Notes: generated by a model not told the origin, from the sequence alone. A stretch of DNA of 64,000 nucleotides from Mucilaginibacter sp. CSA2-8R (GCF_038806765.1 NZ_CP152389.1:2542001-2606000), one strand, 5' to 3'; positions 1 to 8,699 are shown, counted from the stretch's first letter. A program made the numbers and translations.

Positions 1-14
1 GAGAGTTAGGGATT
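1..14. repeat. Left attachment-site copy (attL)
   Basis: GAGAGTTAGGGATT is identical to bases 8759-8772 inside the tRNA-Ser gene; the match breaks at base 15. This is what remains when an element inserts at a tRNA 3' end and leaves a partial copy at the far side. The repeat could extend left of the window. Confidence 0.75.
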
Positions 15-491
15 TGTAATTAACCTTAAAAACCGCTATAGTTCAATATTTTCAAGGATTTTGATTTCGAACTCACCGAATCACTCACCTTACTGTATAT
101 AACTTTTTTAGCTGCAAATGCTACACTCAAATATACCAAATTTTATTATTTGGTTAATCAATGAACTTTGTAAATGTTTACGCACCCTGTATTCCTCATA
201 ATAGATAAGCATACAAGAAAAGTGTAAATTAACTTATGATTTGAGTCCAATTGTGTGCCCAGTTACGCGTTCCACAATATGGATGTTTCTCCGACTAAGT
301 TGTAAATGGTATAAAGACTTTGTTCAGAATTTGAGTCTATAGATTTAATCGATGATGACGAAACTTGGAAATACCCCCCCTTCAGATGTTTCAACGCTAA
401 GTAACCCTTTACTAACAGCAAAGAGAGATTTTAGGTTTAAACAACCGGAATAGTTGCTTTATCTCATCAGTGCATGCAAGAACTTCCTGCA
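15..491. other. Left end of the island, no gene seen
   Basis: This AT-rich stretch downstream of the five-gene operon has no open frame of note, and I see no clear terminator after the last gene. Bases 71-86 nearly repeat bases 8636-8651 at the other island end and may be an integrase arm site. A run of C lies near base 375. Confidence 0.5.
71..86. repeat. Terminal direct repeat, possible integrase arm site (left copy)
   Basis: ACTCACCGAATCACTC here and ACTCACCGAATTACTC at 8636-8651 differ at one base and lie in the same orientation near the two ends of the island. Tyrosine integrases of this class bind short arm-type repeats outside the crossover core, so an arm-site role is a reasonable inference. 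Confidence 0.4.
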
Positions 492-1445
492 TTAAAAGAT
501 TTTGATAATATAACAGTAATCCGATGGTTCAGAATAGCCCTTATAATTATACTCATGTGCTCTTACATAACACAACTGAACACGGGGATCCTCAATTGCA
601 ACCAAAGCCGCACCTATAGAAGATAGTTTATTATTTAACGGTGTAATTACTGTGTTATGATCTTTATATCTGGTTATTTGAGCCGAAACTTGTTCTTTCG
701 TATCAAAGGGGTTTGTAAGAGAAAATTCAAATGTTTCGGCAAACGGATAGATTTCCAGCAGATCTATATGTCGTTGTCTATTAATTTGATAATGATTAGA
801 ATCAATGGAATCGTCGATTGGACCGATTCCAATACTTACTTTATCAAACTCAAAATTTTCGATAAGCTTAGAGGTGCGTTCAGATTCAAAACCAAAAAGA
901 ATAATTAAGTGATTTTTTTGAGATGGATTCAAAATGCCTGGATATCCCAATATTGAACGTATGGATTTTGTGCCTTTAGAAAGCCATTTCTCATTATCGT
1001 TTTTTTCATTTATCGAGTATGCTTTAGCACCTACATAGGCCATATGTACGTTATCAAATTTGTGTTTAAACAAGGTGATAAATCGGAATAAGATCAATAA
1101 TCCCTCATGTGTAAATGTAGAAACATCTACGACAAGATTTCTTACATGTGCGATGGACTCAAACTTTGCTAATAGGCTTTTACCGGTAATGAGAGGATCA
1201 TCAGTACTAAATTCGACAAAACTCGCTGAATGATATTGTTGAGCTGTAACGATGTTGTCATTAAAAAATTCGCTTTCATTTACATTATACGTAAACCAAA
1301 TATTACTTAAACGCTGCACATCAATATTTTTCAAAAGGGAAAAACATCTCTGTTCAAACGAAATAGCACATATAAACAAATCGATATCAAATATGCTTTC
1401 GTTTATGTCTGACAATCTAATTGGTTTCATTGCTAAATTGATCAA
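492..1445 (-). CDS. Unrecognised 317-aa protein, last gene of the island operon
   Basis: I do not recognise the family. The protein is soluble-looking, with no signal peptide or membrane segment. Alternating beta and helix stretches such as IDLFICAISFEQRC near residue 22 and LIILFGFESERT near residue 181 suggest an alpha/beta Rossmann-like fold. The gene overlaps the upstream ATPase gene by 29 bases, or by 14 if the second ATG (residue 6) is the true start. That overlap implies translational coupling and a shared function with the ATPase and HD protein. By position it could be the effector or a partner of the ATPase, but this is inference only. Confidence 0.75.
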   Translation of the reverse strand: MINLAMKPIRLSDINESIFDIDLFICAISFEQRCFSLLKNIDVQRLSNIWFTYNVNESEFFNDNIVTAQQYHSASFVEFSTDDPLITGKSLLAKFESIAHVRNLVVDVSTFTHEGLLILFRFITLFKHKFDNVHMAYVGAKAYSINEKNDNEKWLSKGTKSIRSILGYPGILNPSQKNHLIILFGFESERTSKLIENFEFDKVSIGIGPIDDSIDSNHYQINRQRHIDLLEIYPFAETFEFSLTNPFDTKEQVSAQITRYKDHNTVITPLNNKLSSIGAALVAIEDPRVQLCYVRAHEYNYKGYSEPSDYCYIIKIF

Positions 1446-3228
1446 AAAGTTCTAACTGACTATCATAAGGAGTATCAGCGCTATATTCTTTGTCTTGTAT
1501 TTTCTTTAAAAAAGATTTAGGATTAACAACTGCAAGATTAAGCATTGTACTCGTTAAATATAAATATCCTGAAAAACTCATTGGATCAAGTTTGAAATAC
1601 GGAGCCAACATTCTATTTAATATATATAGCTTTGAGCGTCCTAAACCACTTTTGGAAGCTAATGTGTTTGTGTGAAAATATCCATAAATCACACCTAATT
1701 TTAATATTTCTCGAAGTTCGTCACTCAATTCGTGGTCAAAGTAAAAAGCGAATTTCCTCCTTTCAGAACTGTTTGATTCTAAAATTATTCGAAAAGCTTT
1801 GCCGAGTGAATCAATCAAATTACGAAGTTTCTTATGTTTGTTTAACTTATCATTATCCATGTTTTTATCGTCTAATAGTTTTTCAAACTCATTGGATAAC
1901 ATTGCATAAGAATACTGAGTTATTTCTGTATTTTGAATATTGACAGGAATCAAATCAATTTTTATTTCTTCTTTCTGAGCGTTTATTGTTGCCGTGAACA
2001 TTTTCGCTGCTAAGTCTAGAAAACTCCTAATTATTCCAGAAGATAAGTGAACTAATTGATCAAACCCTGCATAACTATAAGTATACTGATTATTTAAACC
2101 AATCATGTAATCCGGCCGTGCGTTTCGGTAAGCAAAGTCATAGGCCTGTTGTTCCGACTTCCCCTCAAGCATTTTCTTGTTTTTCAGCTCTACAAAGATT
2201 TTATCAATTGCAATAGCTTGTTGCTTATCAGAAGGAAAAAAATCTTCCGCAGTTACACCGATGTTCGATATAGTGCTAAGCCTTTTTTCTACAATCTCCT
2301 TAACGTTGCTATTATAACGATTCCTTTGTTCTGAAGTATATACCTGATTTAAAGTGATTTCAAAATAGTCATGCGGTGAGTCAATTTTGGAATTTTTGGT
2401 TGTGAAGAACGTTTGATATTTAAGCTGAGTAGAAATTTTGAAACACACAAACGAGGTGCTTCTAAAAGATACCCAAGAATTCAAAATCTTCGTTTGGGTT
2501 AAATTCAGCTCATCTGCATCATCTACTAAAAGGTATAGAGGCGCGTCTGGAAGAAACGAAAAATCTTTAATTCTTTTGAGAATAGGTAATAAGAAGTTTT
2601 GGTAAAGACATAGAGGCCCTAAGTAAGGAAGCTTTGTGTTCCCACAAAGCAACTTCCCCAAATAATCTACAACAAATTCAGTCTGAATTTCTGAACAAAG
2701 CAAATGAATGGCAGCAAAAACTTCAGATATGTTTTCGCAATTTTCAAAATTGAAATCGCCGGTATACCCAGTCTTTTTCAAAATAGCGGAAAAAAAGGAT
2801 GCAAAATCTTCCACTATTTGGGCGTCGACTTCAAATTCAGAATAATCTTCTTTTGCAAGAGAATCAAATATTACAATCGAGAAGTATATTACTAAATAGT
2901 GTTCATTAAGGAAGTTTCCACCATGGCTTTGTTCTAGAATTTGTAACTCTGTTAAATTGAGGGATGTCTCTTTAATGGGAACATGAATAGAATAGAAATC
3001 TATATCATTCAGTCTTTTTTGAGATTTCAGCCGTTGGCAATCGGGCTTCATGATGCGGAACATCATGCTTTTTCCAGATCCTCGTGGACCATTTATAAAT
3101 GTATTTCCCGGATTCAGAACTTGATAATAATCTCTAAAAACATCGACGAACAAATTTAAAGCCTCACTTGCTCCAATCTGATCAGGCGTTAAATACTGAA
3201 ATGGATTTTTAGTATGTTGCTGTAACAT
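1417..3228 (-). CDS. ORC/CDC6-like AAA-type P-loop ATPase
   Basis: This 603-aa cytoplasmic protein has a clear Walker A motif, GPRGSGKS, at residues 47-54, introduced by NTFIN, and a Walker B-like strand LYLLVDDADE at residues 231-240. The arrangement recalls the ORC-CDC6-type AAA ATPases that I associate with bacterial conflict systems; I am naming the family from memory of its motif layout, not from a search. The C-terminal half (residues 370-600) is helical and unassigned. The start overlaps the HD gene by 20 bases and its end overlaps the next gene by 29 bases. It is likely the NTP-driven sensor or regulator of the five-gene system. Confidence 0.8.
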   Translation of the reverse strand: MLQQHTKNPFQYLTPDQIGASEALNLFVDVFRDYYQVLNPGNTFINGPRGSGKSMMFRIMKPDCQRLKSQKRLNDIDFYSIHVPIKETSLNLTELQILEQSHGGNFLNEHYLVIYFSIVIFDSLAKEDYSEFEVDAQIVEDFASFFSAILKKTGYTGDFNFENCENISEVFAAIHLLCSEIQTEFVVDYLGKLLCGNTKLPYLGPLCLYQNFLLPILKRIKDFSFLPDAPLYLLVDDADELNLTQTKILNSWVSFRSTSFVCFKISTQLKYQTFFTTKNSKIDSPHDYFEITLNQVYTSEQRNRYNSNVKEIVEKRLSTISNIGVTAEDFFPSDKQQAIAIDKIFVELKNKKMLEGKSEQQAYDFAYRNARPDYMIGLNNQYTYSYAGFDQLVHLSSGIIRSFLDLAAKMFTATINAQKEEIKIDLIPVNIQNTEITQYSYAMLSNEFEKLLDDKNMDNDKLNKHKKLRNLIDSLGKAFRIILESNSSERRKFAFYFDHELSDELREILKLGVIYGYFHTNTLASKSGLGRSKLYILNRMLAPYFKLDPMSFSGYLYLTSTMLNLAVVNPKSFLKKIQDKEYSADTPYDSQLELFDQFSNETN

Positions 3229-4282
3229 TAGTTAAACATTGATCAATTGACATCCTACATATTTTTTCGCCTGTAAACTCACTTAACGTAGGGCATATAG
3301 AGAATATGCCCTCTGAAGCCGTTGATGGATACCCCACTTCTCCAATATCATAACTTATCTGCTTTTTAATTGGCTTATTCCTATGATCCATTTTGTCTGT
3401 TGTGATTGTTATATCTACTCGGATCTTATTAATCTGCAATTCAGGCCGAGTGAAACGCATACAGTACATACGTTCCAAGTGAGTCTTGTAAGTGCGCTCG
3501 TAAATTTCGTTTATAAGGTAAACTTCTATCACGCGTTCGCCTTCTGCATCTTTCACTTTCTTTTTAAATAATTTGCATAAATCCTTCTCTTCAACATCGA
3601 ACGAAAGCTTAATCTGCCGGCCAGCAATGTCCACTACTGTCGAATGTAAGCAATGTGAATATCGATGATAGATTTCTGCAAGTTCTGGTAGAAGCCCGTT
3701 TTGAAGTTCAAATCGGCTTGCTCTTGACCTATCTTCTGCAAGTTCGTCAGCAAGTTTAAGAATTGCAGCTAATAATGGTTTTCTTACTTCAAAATCCAAG
3801 ATTGTGTCAGGAGCCAAGTCGGAAATTTTATCCTTTGGATGACCACCATGTGCCTCAGCAATCTCGAATATGCATTCCCATTCAATTCGATCATGACCAG
3901 CATGAATACCGAATTTTTGAATGATTGAAAGAGAATTTATTTCATGGTCAACTCTCCCAAGTATATTTCCAACATCATGAATGTGTATCGACATCAACAA
4001 TATATACGTTTCGTACTCTGATAATATAATATCAGAATTCTTAACTAGTTGGCTAGCACGCAAAATTACTTTTGAGATATGTTCAGGTCCATGGTCGTTT
4101 AAGTAACCTCCGTCTACTGTCATACCCCCTTTAACCACGTACGGATGAATCCACGTATTTAACTGATGAGACAAATAATTATAACGGGTTACGTACTTGT
4201 CATCATGCGGAAATATGAGCTTTATATTTTCGTCGATAGACTTGAAATATTCTTCAAGTGTTCTAAAGCTTCCTAAATTCAT
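3209..4282 (-). CDS. HD-superfamily metal-dependent phosphohydrolase (HD-CE-like)
   Basis: The 357-aa protein carries an HD-type metal site: DHGPEH (H64, H68), IHD (H102, D103), AHGGH (H145, H148) and LADELAED with D179. This places it among HD phosphohydrolases and resembles the HD-CE family seen beside ATPases in conflict systems (family recalled from motif layout). The region after residue 200 is a separate, beta-rich domain without known motifs. It overlaps the methylase gene by four bases (4279-4282) and the ATPase gene by 20. Substrate cannot be read from sequence; nucleotides or nucleic acid are the normal targets of HD enzymes. All metal ligands appear intact, so it should be active. 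Confidence 0.82.
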   Translation of the reverse strand: MNLGSFRTLEEYFKSIDENIKLIFPHDDKYVTRYNYLSHQLNTWIHPYVVKGGMTVDGGYLNDHGPEHISKVILRASQLVKNSDIILSEYETYILLMSIHIHDVGNILGRVDHEINSLSIIQKFGIHAGHDRIEWECIFEIAEAHGGHPKDKISDLAPDTILDFEVRKPLLAAILKLADELAEDRSRASRFELQNGLLPELAEIYHRYSHCLHSTVVDIAGRQIKLSFDVEEKDLCKLFKKKVKDAEGERVIEVYLINEIYERTYKTHLERMYCMRFTRPELQINKIRVDITITTDKMDHRNKPIKKQISYDIGEVGYPSTASEGIFSICPTLSEFTGEKICRMSIDQCLTNVTATY

Positions 4283-5328
4283 TGATATGTTGATATTTTT
4301 TCAAAAATTGCCTTTGCTAAAAATGGAGGAACGGCGTTGCCGACTTGTTGTTGCTGTTCATTCAACGTTCCTTTAAAGCAAAACCAATCAGGAAAGGATT
4401 GTAGACGTGCAGCTTCTCTTACCGACAATCCCCTGTCTTGCGTTGGATGAATGAGCATGTTCTTTCTAAAATTACCGATGACGACCGACGGTTTGTTAAA
4501 ATCTAAGCGATGATAGATTCCAGTGTGACACCGTGTTACGTCTTTATAGGTTCCCATGTGTTGTTGTGGTATATTGCGCCAATTACCACCTTGTGGGATG
4601 AATTGATACCGCTCTATAACAGTTGGGGTGTTTGTACTCACACCATGGTTGCTACATGAACCTAAAGCTCCTCTGAGTGTCTTACAGTATTGACTTCTTG
4701 CTGGAGCTTTATAATCCAAGTCGTCGAGTTTATTACCATTACATAAATCAGGCAAATCTTCAAGCGCGTCTTTTACACTTAAGTGAGGTGTAGAATAAGG
4801 CTCAGGAAACTCAAATTTCACACCGTGTTTAGATCCAACAATGAATAATCTTGTTCGCTTTTGAGGCACGCCGTACTGAAATGCATTTAGAACCTTGTGA
4901 GTAATTGTGTAGCCGAGGTCAGTGAATCGCTCAACGATAGTTTTGAAGAAAAAACCATTATTTGTGCCAATTAGGCCTTCTACATTTTCAAGTACAATCC
5001 AATCAGGCGACCATAGAACAGTCACTCTCGCAAATTCTTCAAATAACCAATTTTTGTCATTATCTGCGTTTCTGGTTCGGTGGTTTGATCTTGAAAATCC
5101 TTGGCAGGGAGGCCCTCCAAAAAGAATTTTGGTCTCATCTATCTGCTTCAAAGGAATCTGGTCTAATTCACGAATATCCTTAGCGAATACCAAAGCTTCG
5201 GGATGGTTGGCTTTAAAAGTCTCGGCCGCTGATCGATCAATTTCGACAGCCATCTTAACATTCACTCCAGCCATTGTTGCACCAAGCGACATACCGCCTG
5301 CTCCTGAAAAAAGCTCTATGCCAATCAT
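4279..5328 (-). CDS. dcm: DNA (cytosine-5-)-methyltransferase, Dcm/HhaI type
   Basis: The 349-aa enzyme transfers methyl from S-adenosylmethionine to cytosine C5 in DNA. All key motifs are present: motif [11 protein letters not shown] (residues 7-16), motif [11 protein letters not shown] with catalytic C75, motif VI ENV (114-116), motif VIII QKRTR (156-160) and motif X QVGNAVPP (328-335). The target recognition region lies at about residues 170-290, so specificity is unknown. No restriction endonuclease is encoded next to it, so it is either an orphan methylase or the self-marking part of a larger system made with the HD and ATPase genes. It overlaps thyA by four bases and the HD gene by four bases, as in translationally coupled genes. 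Confidence 0.95.
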   Translation of the reverse strand: MIGIELFSGAGGMSLGATMAGVNVKMAVEIDRSAAETFKANHPEALVFAKDIRELDQIPLKQIDETKILFGGPPCQGFSRSNHRTRNADNDKNWLFEEFARVTVLWSPDWIVLENVEGLIGTNNGFFFKTIVERFTDLGYTITHKVLNAFQYGVPQKRTRLFIVGSKHGVKFEFPEPYSTPHLSVKDALEDLPDLCNGNKLDDLDYKAPARSQYCKTLRGALGSCSNHGVSTNTPTVIERYQFIPQGGNWRNIPQQHMGTYKDVTRCHTGIYHRLDFNKPSVVIGNFRKNMLIHPTQDRGLSVREAARLQSFPDWFCFKGTLNEQQQQVGNAVPPFLAKAIFEKISTYQ

Positions 5329-6149
5329 ACAGCAATTGGTGCCTTTATGGATGGGTAAGGATCGTAATTTTCTAATTTAAAATCTTCAAATTTAAATTTA
5401 AAAATGTCATTAACTTCAGGATTTATAATCATTTGCGGATATGGCTTTGGTATTCTGCTCAACTGCAAATCTACTTGTTCCAAATGATTTAAATAGATAT
5501 GTGTATCTCCTAAAGTATGAATGAACTCTCCTGGTTGTAAACCGCAGACTTGAGCAAACATCATTGTAAGAAGTGCATAGGATGCTATATTGAATGGTAC
5601 TCCTAAAAACATATCTGCACTTCGCTGATACATTTGACAGGATAACTTCCCATCTGACACGTAAAATTGAAACATTAAGTGGCAGGGTGGAAGAGCCATT
5701 TTGTCGACATCGGCAGGATTCCATGCACTCACAATTATTCTCCTACTATCAGGTTTTTGTTTAATCATTGTAATTGCATTTTTGATTTGATCGATCTGAC
5801 CACCGCCAGGTGTTGGCCAATTGCGCCATTGATAACCATACACTGGACCTAATTCGCCATCGTCATCGGCCCACTCATCCCAAATGGAGACATTATTATC
5901 CTTAAGGTATTTTATGTTGCTAGAGCCCTGTAAAAACCAAAGCAATTCATGTATAATTGACTTAAGATGGAGTTTTTTTGTAGTTACGAGGGGGAAGCCT
6001 TTCTGTAAATCAAACCGCATTTGGTAACCGAAAATGCTGATTGTTCCAGTCCCGGTACGGTCAGTTTTTTTTATTCCTGTGTCCCTGACAAAACGTAGCA
6101 AGGTTTCGTACTGATTGTTATCGCTGGAAGTTGTAGTAGGCATAATCAC
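5325..6149 (-). CDS. thyA: Thymidylate synthase
   Basis: The 274-aa protein converts dUMP to dTMP using methylenetetrahydrofolate. Near-complete agreement with the ThyA pattern is visible: TDRTGTGT near residue 29, [10 protein letters not shown] (66-75), RRIIVSAWN (136-144), catalytic C156 in LPPCH, D179 and N187 in [11 protein letters not shown]187 aligns with the residue that selects dUMP over dCMP, so it is predicted to be an ordinary thymidylate synthase, not a hydroxymethylase. It is the first gene of the island operon and overlaps the methylase gene by four bases. A second ATG lies two codons in. Finding thyA as the leading gene of an operon with defence-like partners is unusual; a chromosomal copy may exist outside the window. 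Confidence 0.96.
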   Translation of the reverse strand: MIMPTTTSSDNNQYETLLRFVRDTGIKKTDRTGTGTISIFGYQMRFDLQKGFPLVTTKKLHLKSIIHELLWFLQGSSNIKYLKDNNVSIWDEWADDDGELGPVYGYQWRNWPTPGGGQIDQIKNAITMIKQKPDSRRIIVSAWNPADVDKMALPPCHLMFQFYVSDGKLSCQMYQRSADMFLGVPFNIASYALLTMMFAQVCGLQPGEFIHTLGDTHIYLNHLEQVDLQLSRIPKPYPQMIINPEVNDIFKFKFEDFKLENYDPYPSIKAPIAV

Positions 6150-6241
6150 AATTTTGAAAATAACTGTAAATATAAGACTTTATTTGCTTTTTAAAATACT
6201 AAAAAAATTAGCATTTTAACTTAATTCGATGTATCATCACA

Positions 6242-6287
6242 GTATCAGCAAGCCATGTTTCGGTATACCGAAACGGCTTGCTGATAC
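6242..6287. repeat. Near-perfect 46-base palindrome
   Basis: Arms GTATCAGCAAGCC (6242-6254) and GGCTTGCTGATAC (6275-6287) enclose an 18-base perfect palindrome GTTTCGGTATACCGAAAC (6257-6274), with only two unpaired bases at 6255-6256. The stem has 22 pairs and no real loop. There is no T-run on either side, so it is not a typical terminator. Confidence 0.8.
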
Positions 6288-6483
6288 AATCGCACTTCGT
6301 TTAATTGTATCAGTATATTAATGTAAAGGCTTCGGTCGCAGTAGTAATTGCGGGTTATTACTAAAGCCTCCAAACCCCCGTTGGAGCACAAAAATTCAAT
6401 TATACTGCATGGACTTACCATGAAATAATTGTTTTGTTTTTTGCTGCTCTTCCAGCGACCAACGGGAGCGGGAAGCAAGTTGG

Positions 6484-6519
6484 CCACGGCCTGCCGTGGA
6501 GTTTTTGTGGAACAAAAAC
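6484..6519. repeat. Two adjacent hairpins
   Basis: CCACGGC/GCCGTGG (6484-6499) with a two-base loop is followed at once by GTTTTTGT/ACAAAAAC (6501-6519) with a three-base loop. Purpose unknown; together with the palindrome at 6242 they mark this as a structured non-coding segment. Confidence 0.6.
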
Positions 6520-6769
6520 ACAAACTTGCTTCTTGCTTCTTGTGAACACAAGCTATACCAGCCAGCGACTATTGAGATAATAATGTTTCCGTTCAGGGGT
6601 TGAATAACCGAAATTTGACAGGCGGCGGCTGTCAAGGGAACGTGGAATAAATGGGCAGAGTAGGGGGCGTTGCGTTCATGCCGCGAAAGCCCTTTACAGT
6701 TGCTGACTGGCGACCTAAATTTGTGTTGCACCTGAGCAAAATGGGAAATCGAATTGCTGGCAATAGAAA

Positions 6770-6794
6770 AAAGCTTGGTGTTTAGCCAAGCTTT
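6770..6794 (-). terminator. Rho-independent terminator of the XRE gene
   Basis: On the minus strand AAAGCTTGG pairs with CCAAGCTTT across a seven-base loop and is followed by a run of T. It lies just past the stop of the XRE gene and ends that transcript before the thyA operon. Confidence 0.75.
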
Positions 6795-6799
6795 ATATA

Positions 6800-7198
6800 C
6801 TATTTAGATTTTAACATTTCGTTCTTTTCGCGCTCAGCTTGTAAAAGCCGTTCATAAAGCTTTTTATTTTCCTCAACCACTTCCATCAATTTGTCTAGTG
6901 GATTGAACGTACAATTGTTTGCATGAAAGGTGCCGTTGCTATTACTGAAACTGTTATCGTTAAATGTATTAAAGTAATTGACCATAGCTTCGTCACTGAA
7001 ATTTTTGATTGCTTCGGTAGTGACACCTAAGTATTTGGCAACTTTATCTAAAACTTCGTCCTCGATTTTTTCGCTCTTTTCAAGGTTTGACACCGTTTGC
7101 TGGCTAACGCCTAATTCATAGGCAAGTGCTTCCTGTTTGATGCCCTTGATTTCTCTTATACGAGCAATCTTGCGTCCGATATTTAATGTCTCTGCCAT
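6800..7198 (-). CDS. XRE-family helix-turn-helix regulator
   Basis: The 132-aa protein has an N-terminal Cro/C1-type HTH at residues 8-62 (IARIREIKGIKQEALAYELG, then VSQQTVSNLEKSE), an Asn-rich linker at about 75-95 and a C-terminal coiled coil (LDKLMEVVEENKKLYERLL). This HTH plus coiled-coil layout is common for small regulators in Bacteroidota. It is probably a DNA-binding repressor of the island, either of the integrase or of the thyA operon. It is a separate transcript: hairpin terminators flank it on both sides. Confidence 0.85.
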   Translation of the reverse strand: MAETLNIGRKIARIREIKGIKQEALAYELGVSQQTVSNLEKSEKIEDEVLDKVAKYLGVTTEAIKNFSDEAMVNYFNTFNDNSFSNSNGTFHANNCTFNPLDKLMEVVEENKKLYERLLQAEREKNEMLKSK

Positions 7199-7251
7199 AG
7201 GTCAAATGTATGCTAAAAATTAAAAGTAACCAAAATGCCGCTTATTGTAAA

Positions 7252-7280
7252 ATACCACCAGCCAAATTGGCTGATGGTAT
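7252..7280 (-). terminator. Terminator of the integrase gene
   Basis: ATACCACCAGCCAA (7252-7265) and TTGGCTGATGGTAT (7267-7280) form a 14-base stem with one mismatch, followed on the minus strand by TTTT. It lies 12 bases after the integrase stop. Confidence 0.7.
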
Positions 7281-7291
7281 AGGTGTTTATG

Positions 7292-8506
7292 TTAGCCTGT
7301 GAACTTCGCCCTCAATAGCGCCATATCCTTTCCAACTTTTAGGTCAAGTATTTTGGCATAGTGCTGCGTGGTCTTGATGTTAGTATGCCCTAGCATCTTG
7401 CTTACGCTTTCTATCGGGACGCCATTAGCAAGTGTTACAGTGGTCGCAAACGTGTGCCGCGCTATGTGGAAGGTTAAATGCTTTTCGATGCCGCACAGGT
7501 CACCTATTTCCTTTAAAAAGGCATTGGTCTTTTGATTGGTACTAATAGGTAGCACTCTATCTTGCGTCACACATATCGGGCTATCTTTATAACGATGTAA
7601 TATACTAACAGCAGACGGCAAAAGAGGCACCCGTGTAGGCACATCGGTTTTTTGCCGTTTAGTGTACAACCATTGCTCTCCATCAGGGCCGGTTACAATT
7701 TCTGATGGTTTAAGCTTGTGAACATCTGCATAAGCGAGGCCGGTGAAACAGCTAAAAAGAAAAATATCCCTGATTTGGTTTAACCTTTCAGTATGAAAAT
7801 GCTTGTCCATAATCCGCTGTATTTCTTCTTCTGTCAGGAACTCCCGGTCAACTACTTTAATTTTGGCTTTATAGTTTACGAAAGGGTCGACGGTAAGCCA
7901 GCCGCTTGCAAGGCAAATAAGGATGATTTTCTTAAAGTTCTTTAGATACTTGATAGCGGTGTTATTGGAGCATTTCCTTACAGAACGCAAATAAAAATCA
8001 TAACTGGTCACAAAGTCGTGGTCAACGTCTCTGATGTCAACATCACTAACATTGTATTTCCACTTAATAAAGTCCTCCGTATGCTTAAAGGAGGTCTTGT
8101 AACGTTCCAGCGTACCCGCTGCAAAGTCAGCACCCACCAAGGCCTCCACGCGGCGGTTATGCTCGGCAAATTGTGTTAACAGTGTGCGGGTAACTTCGGC
8201 CTTGCCGGTTAGCTTGTCCCGAAGTCGGTCGGCAGTAATCGTTATTCTTTGTTCAGTGAGTTGCTGATGTGCAGCCAGTACCATGGCGCGTAACTGGTCA
8301 AGGTAATTGTTTAGCGAGCGAGATGCCTCCTTGGTTCCGCTTACACGCCCTGCTTTGGCGTTCCATTGGGTAGGCTCAACACTGCGTGCAGCCGTTAATT
8401 CTGAACGCTTACCCTCTACGGTAATGCGAAGGTAAACAGGCACAGGGCCGGTAACATAATTCTTGGGTTTCTTCAAATAGAAGAGCAAACTGAAATTAGT
8501 TCTCAT
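7292..8506 (-). CDS. int: Tyrosine site-specific integrase, IntDOT-like
   Basis: The 404-aa recombinase catalyses island integration and excision at tRNA-Ser. It has an N-terminal arm-binding domain (about 1-105), a SAM-like core-binding domain (110-215) and a catalytic domain (220-395). Catalytic residues are K286, H347, R350, H374 and nucleophile Y383 (HYAKI). The first catalytic Arg, normally in TGLR, is replaced: FTGLAYADV has A258 there. The CTnDOT integrase also lacks this Arg, so this is a trait of the Bacteroidota subfamily and not decay. The gene points away from the tRNA 250 bases to its right, as usual for tRNA-linked islands. Confidence 0.95.
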   Translation of the reverse strand: MRTNFSLLFYLKKPKNYVTGPVPVYLRITVEGKRSELTAARSVEPTQWNAKAGRVSGTKEASRSLNNYLDQLRAMVLAAHQQLTEQRITITADRLRDKLTGKAEVTRTLLTQFAEHNRRVEALVGADFAAGTLERYKTSFKHTEDFIKWKYNVSDVDIRDVDHDFVTSYDFYLRSVRKCSNNTAIKYLKNFKKIILICLASGWLTVDPFVNYKAKIKVVDREFLTEEEIQRIMDKHFHTERLNQIRDIFLFSCFTGLAYADVHKLKPSEIVTGPDGEQWLYTKRQKTDVPTRVPLLPSAVSILHRYKDSPICVTQDRVLPISTNQKTNAFLKEIGDLCGIEKHLTFHIARHTFATTVTLANGVPIESVSKMLGHTNIKTTQHYAKILDLKVGKDMALLRAKFTG

Positions 8507-8635
8507 GTTTTACAACATTTTAAGTGAAACAAAATTACGTTTGCAGCTAGTCAGTTACAAGGTGTTCATGTGCTGAACATGTTGTAAATCAATGAGATAA
8601 ATACATTTTGGTGAGTTCTGATATCGTTTGGTATT

Positions 8636-8651
8636 ACTCACCGAATTACTC
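8636..8651. repeat. Terminal direct repeat, possible integrase arm site (right copy)
   Basis: ACTCACCGAATTACTC matches bases 71-86 at 15 of 16 positions, upstream of the integrase gene. It is followed by a related ACTCCCGAATACT segment, so the region may hold tandem binding sites. Confidence 0.4.
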
Positions 8652-8699
8652 CCGAATACTTTGGGAATAAATGAATAAACCAGTTACCTGTGTAAACAA

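Larger units (their letters stand above)
6150..6762. other. Hairpin-rich spacer between the XRE gene and the thyA operon
   Basis: Two overlapping open frames here (6245-6523 and 6396-6731, minus) look like chance translations rich in Cys, Arg and Ser, and I do not call them genes. The segment holds a near-perfect palindrome at 6242-6287, an imperfect inverted repeat at 6327-6369, and two back-to-back hairpins at 6484-6519. The thyA operon promoter must lie at its left edge, but no full TAnnTTTG box is visible. Such dense secondary structure could be an origin of transfer, a non-coding RNA or a decayed element end. Confidence 0.45.

Noticed and set aside
5416..5724. 102-residue minus-strand frame
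   Set aside because: Out-of-frame shadow inside thyA.
6245..6731. Two overlapping minus-strand frames of 92 and 111 residues
   Set aside because: The translations look like chance (many Ser, Arg, Cys, no domain), overlap each other and fall in a hairpin-rich spacer.
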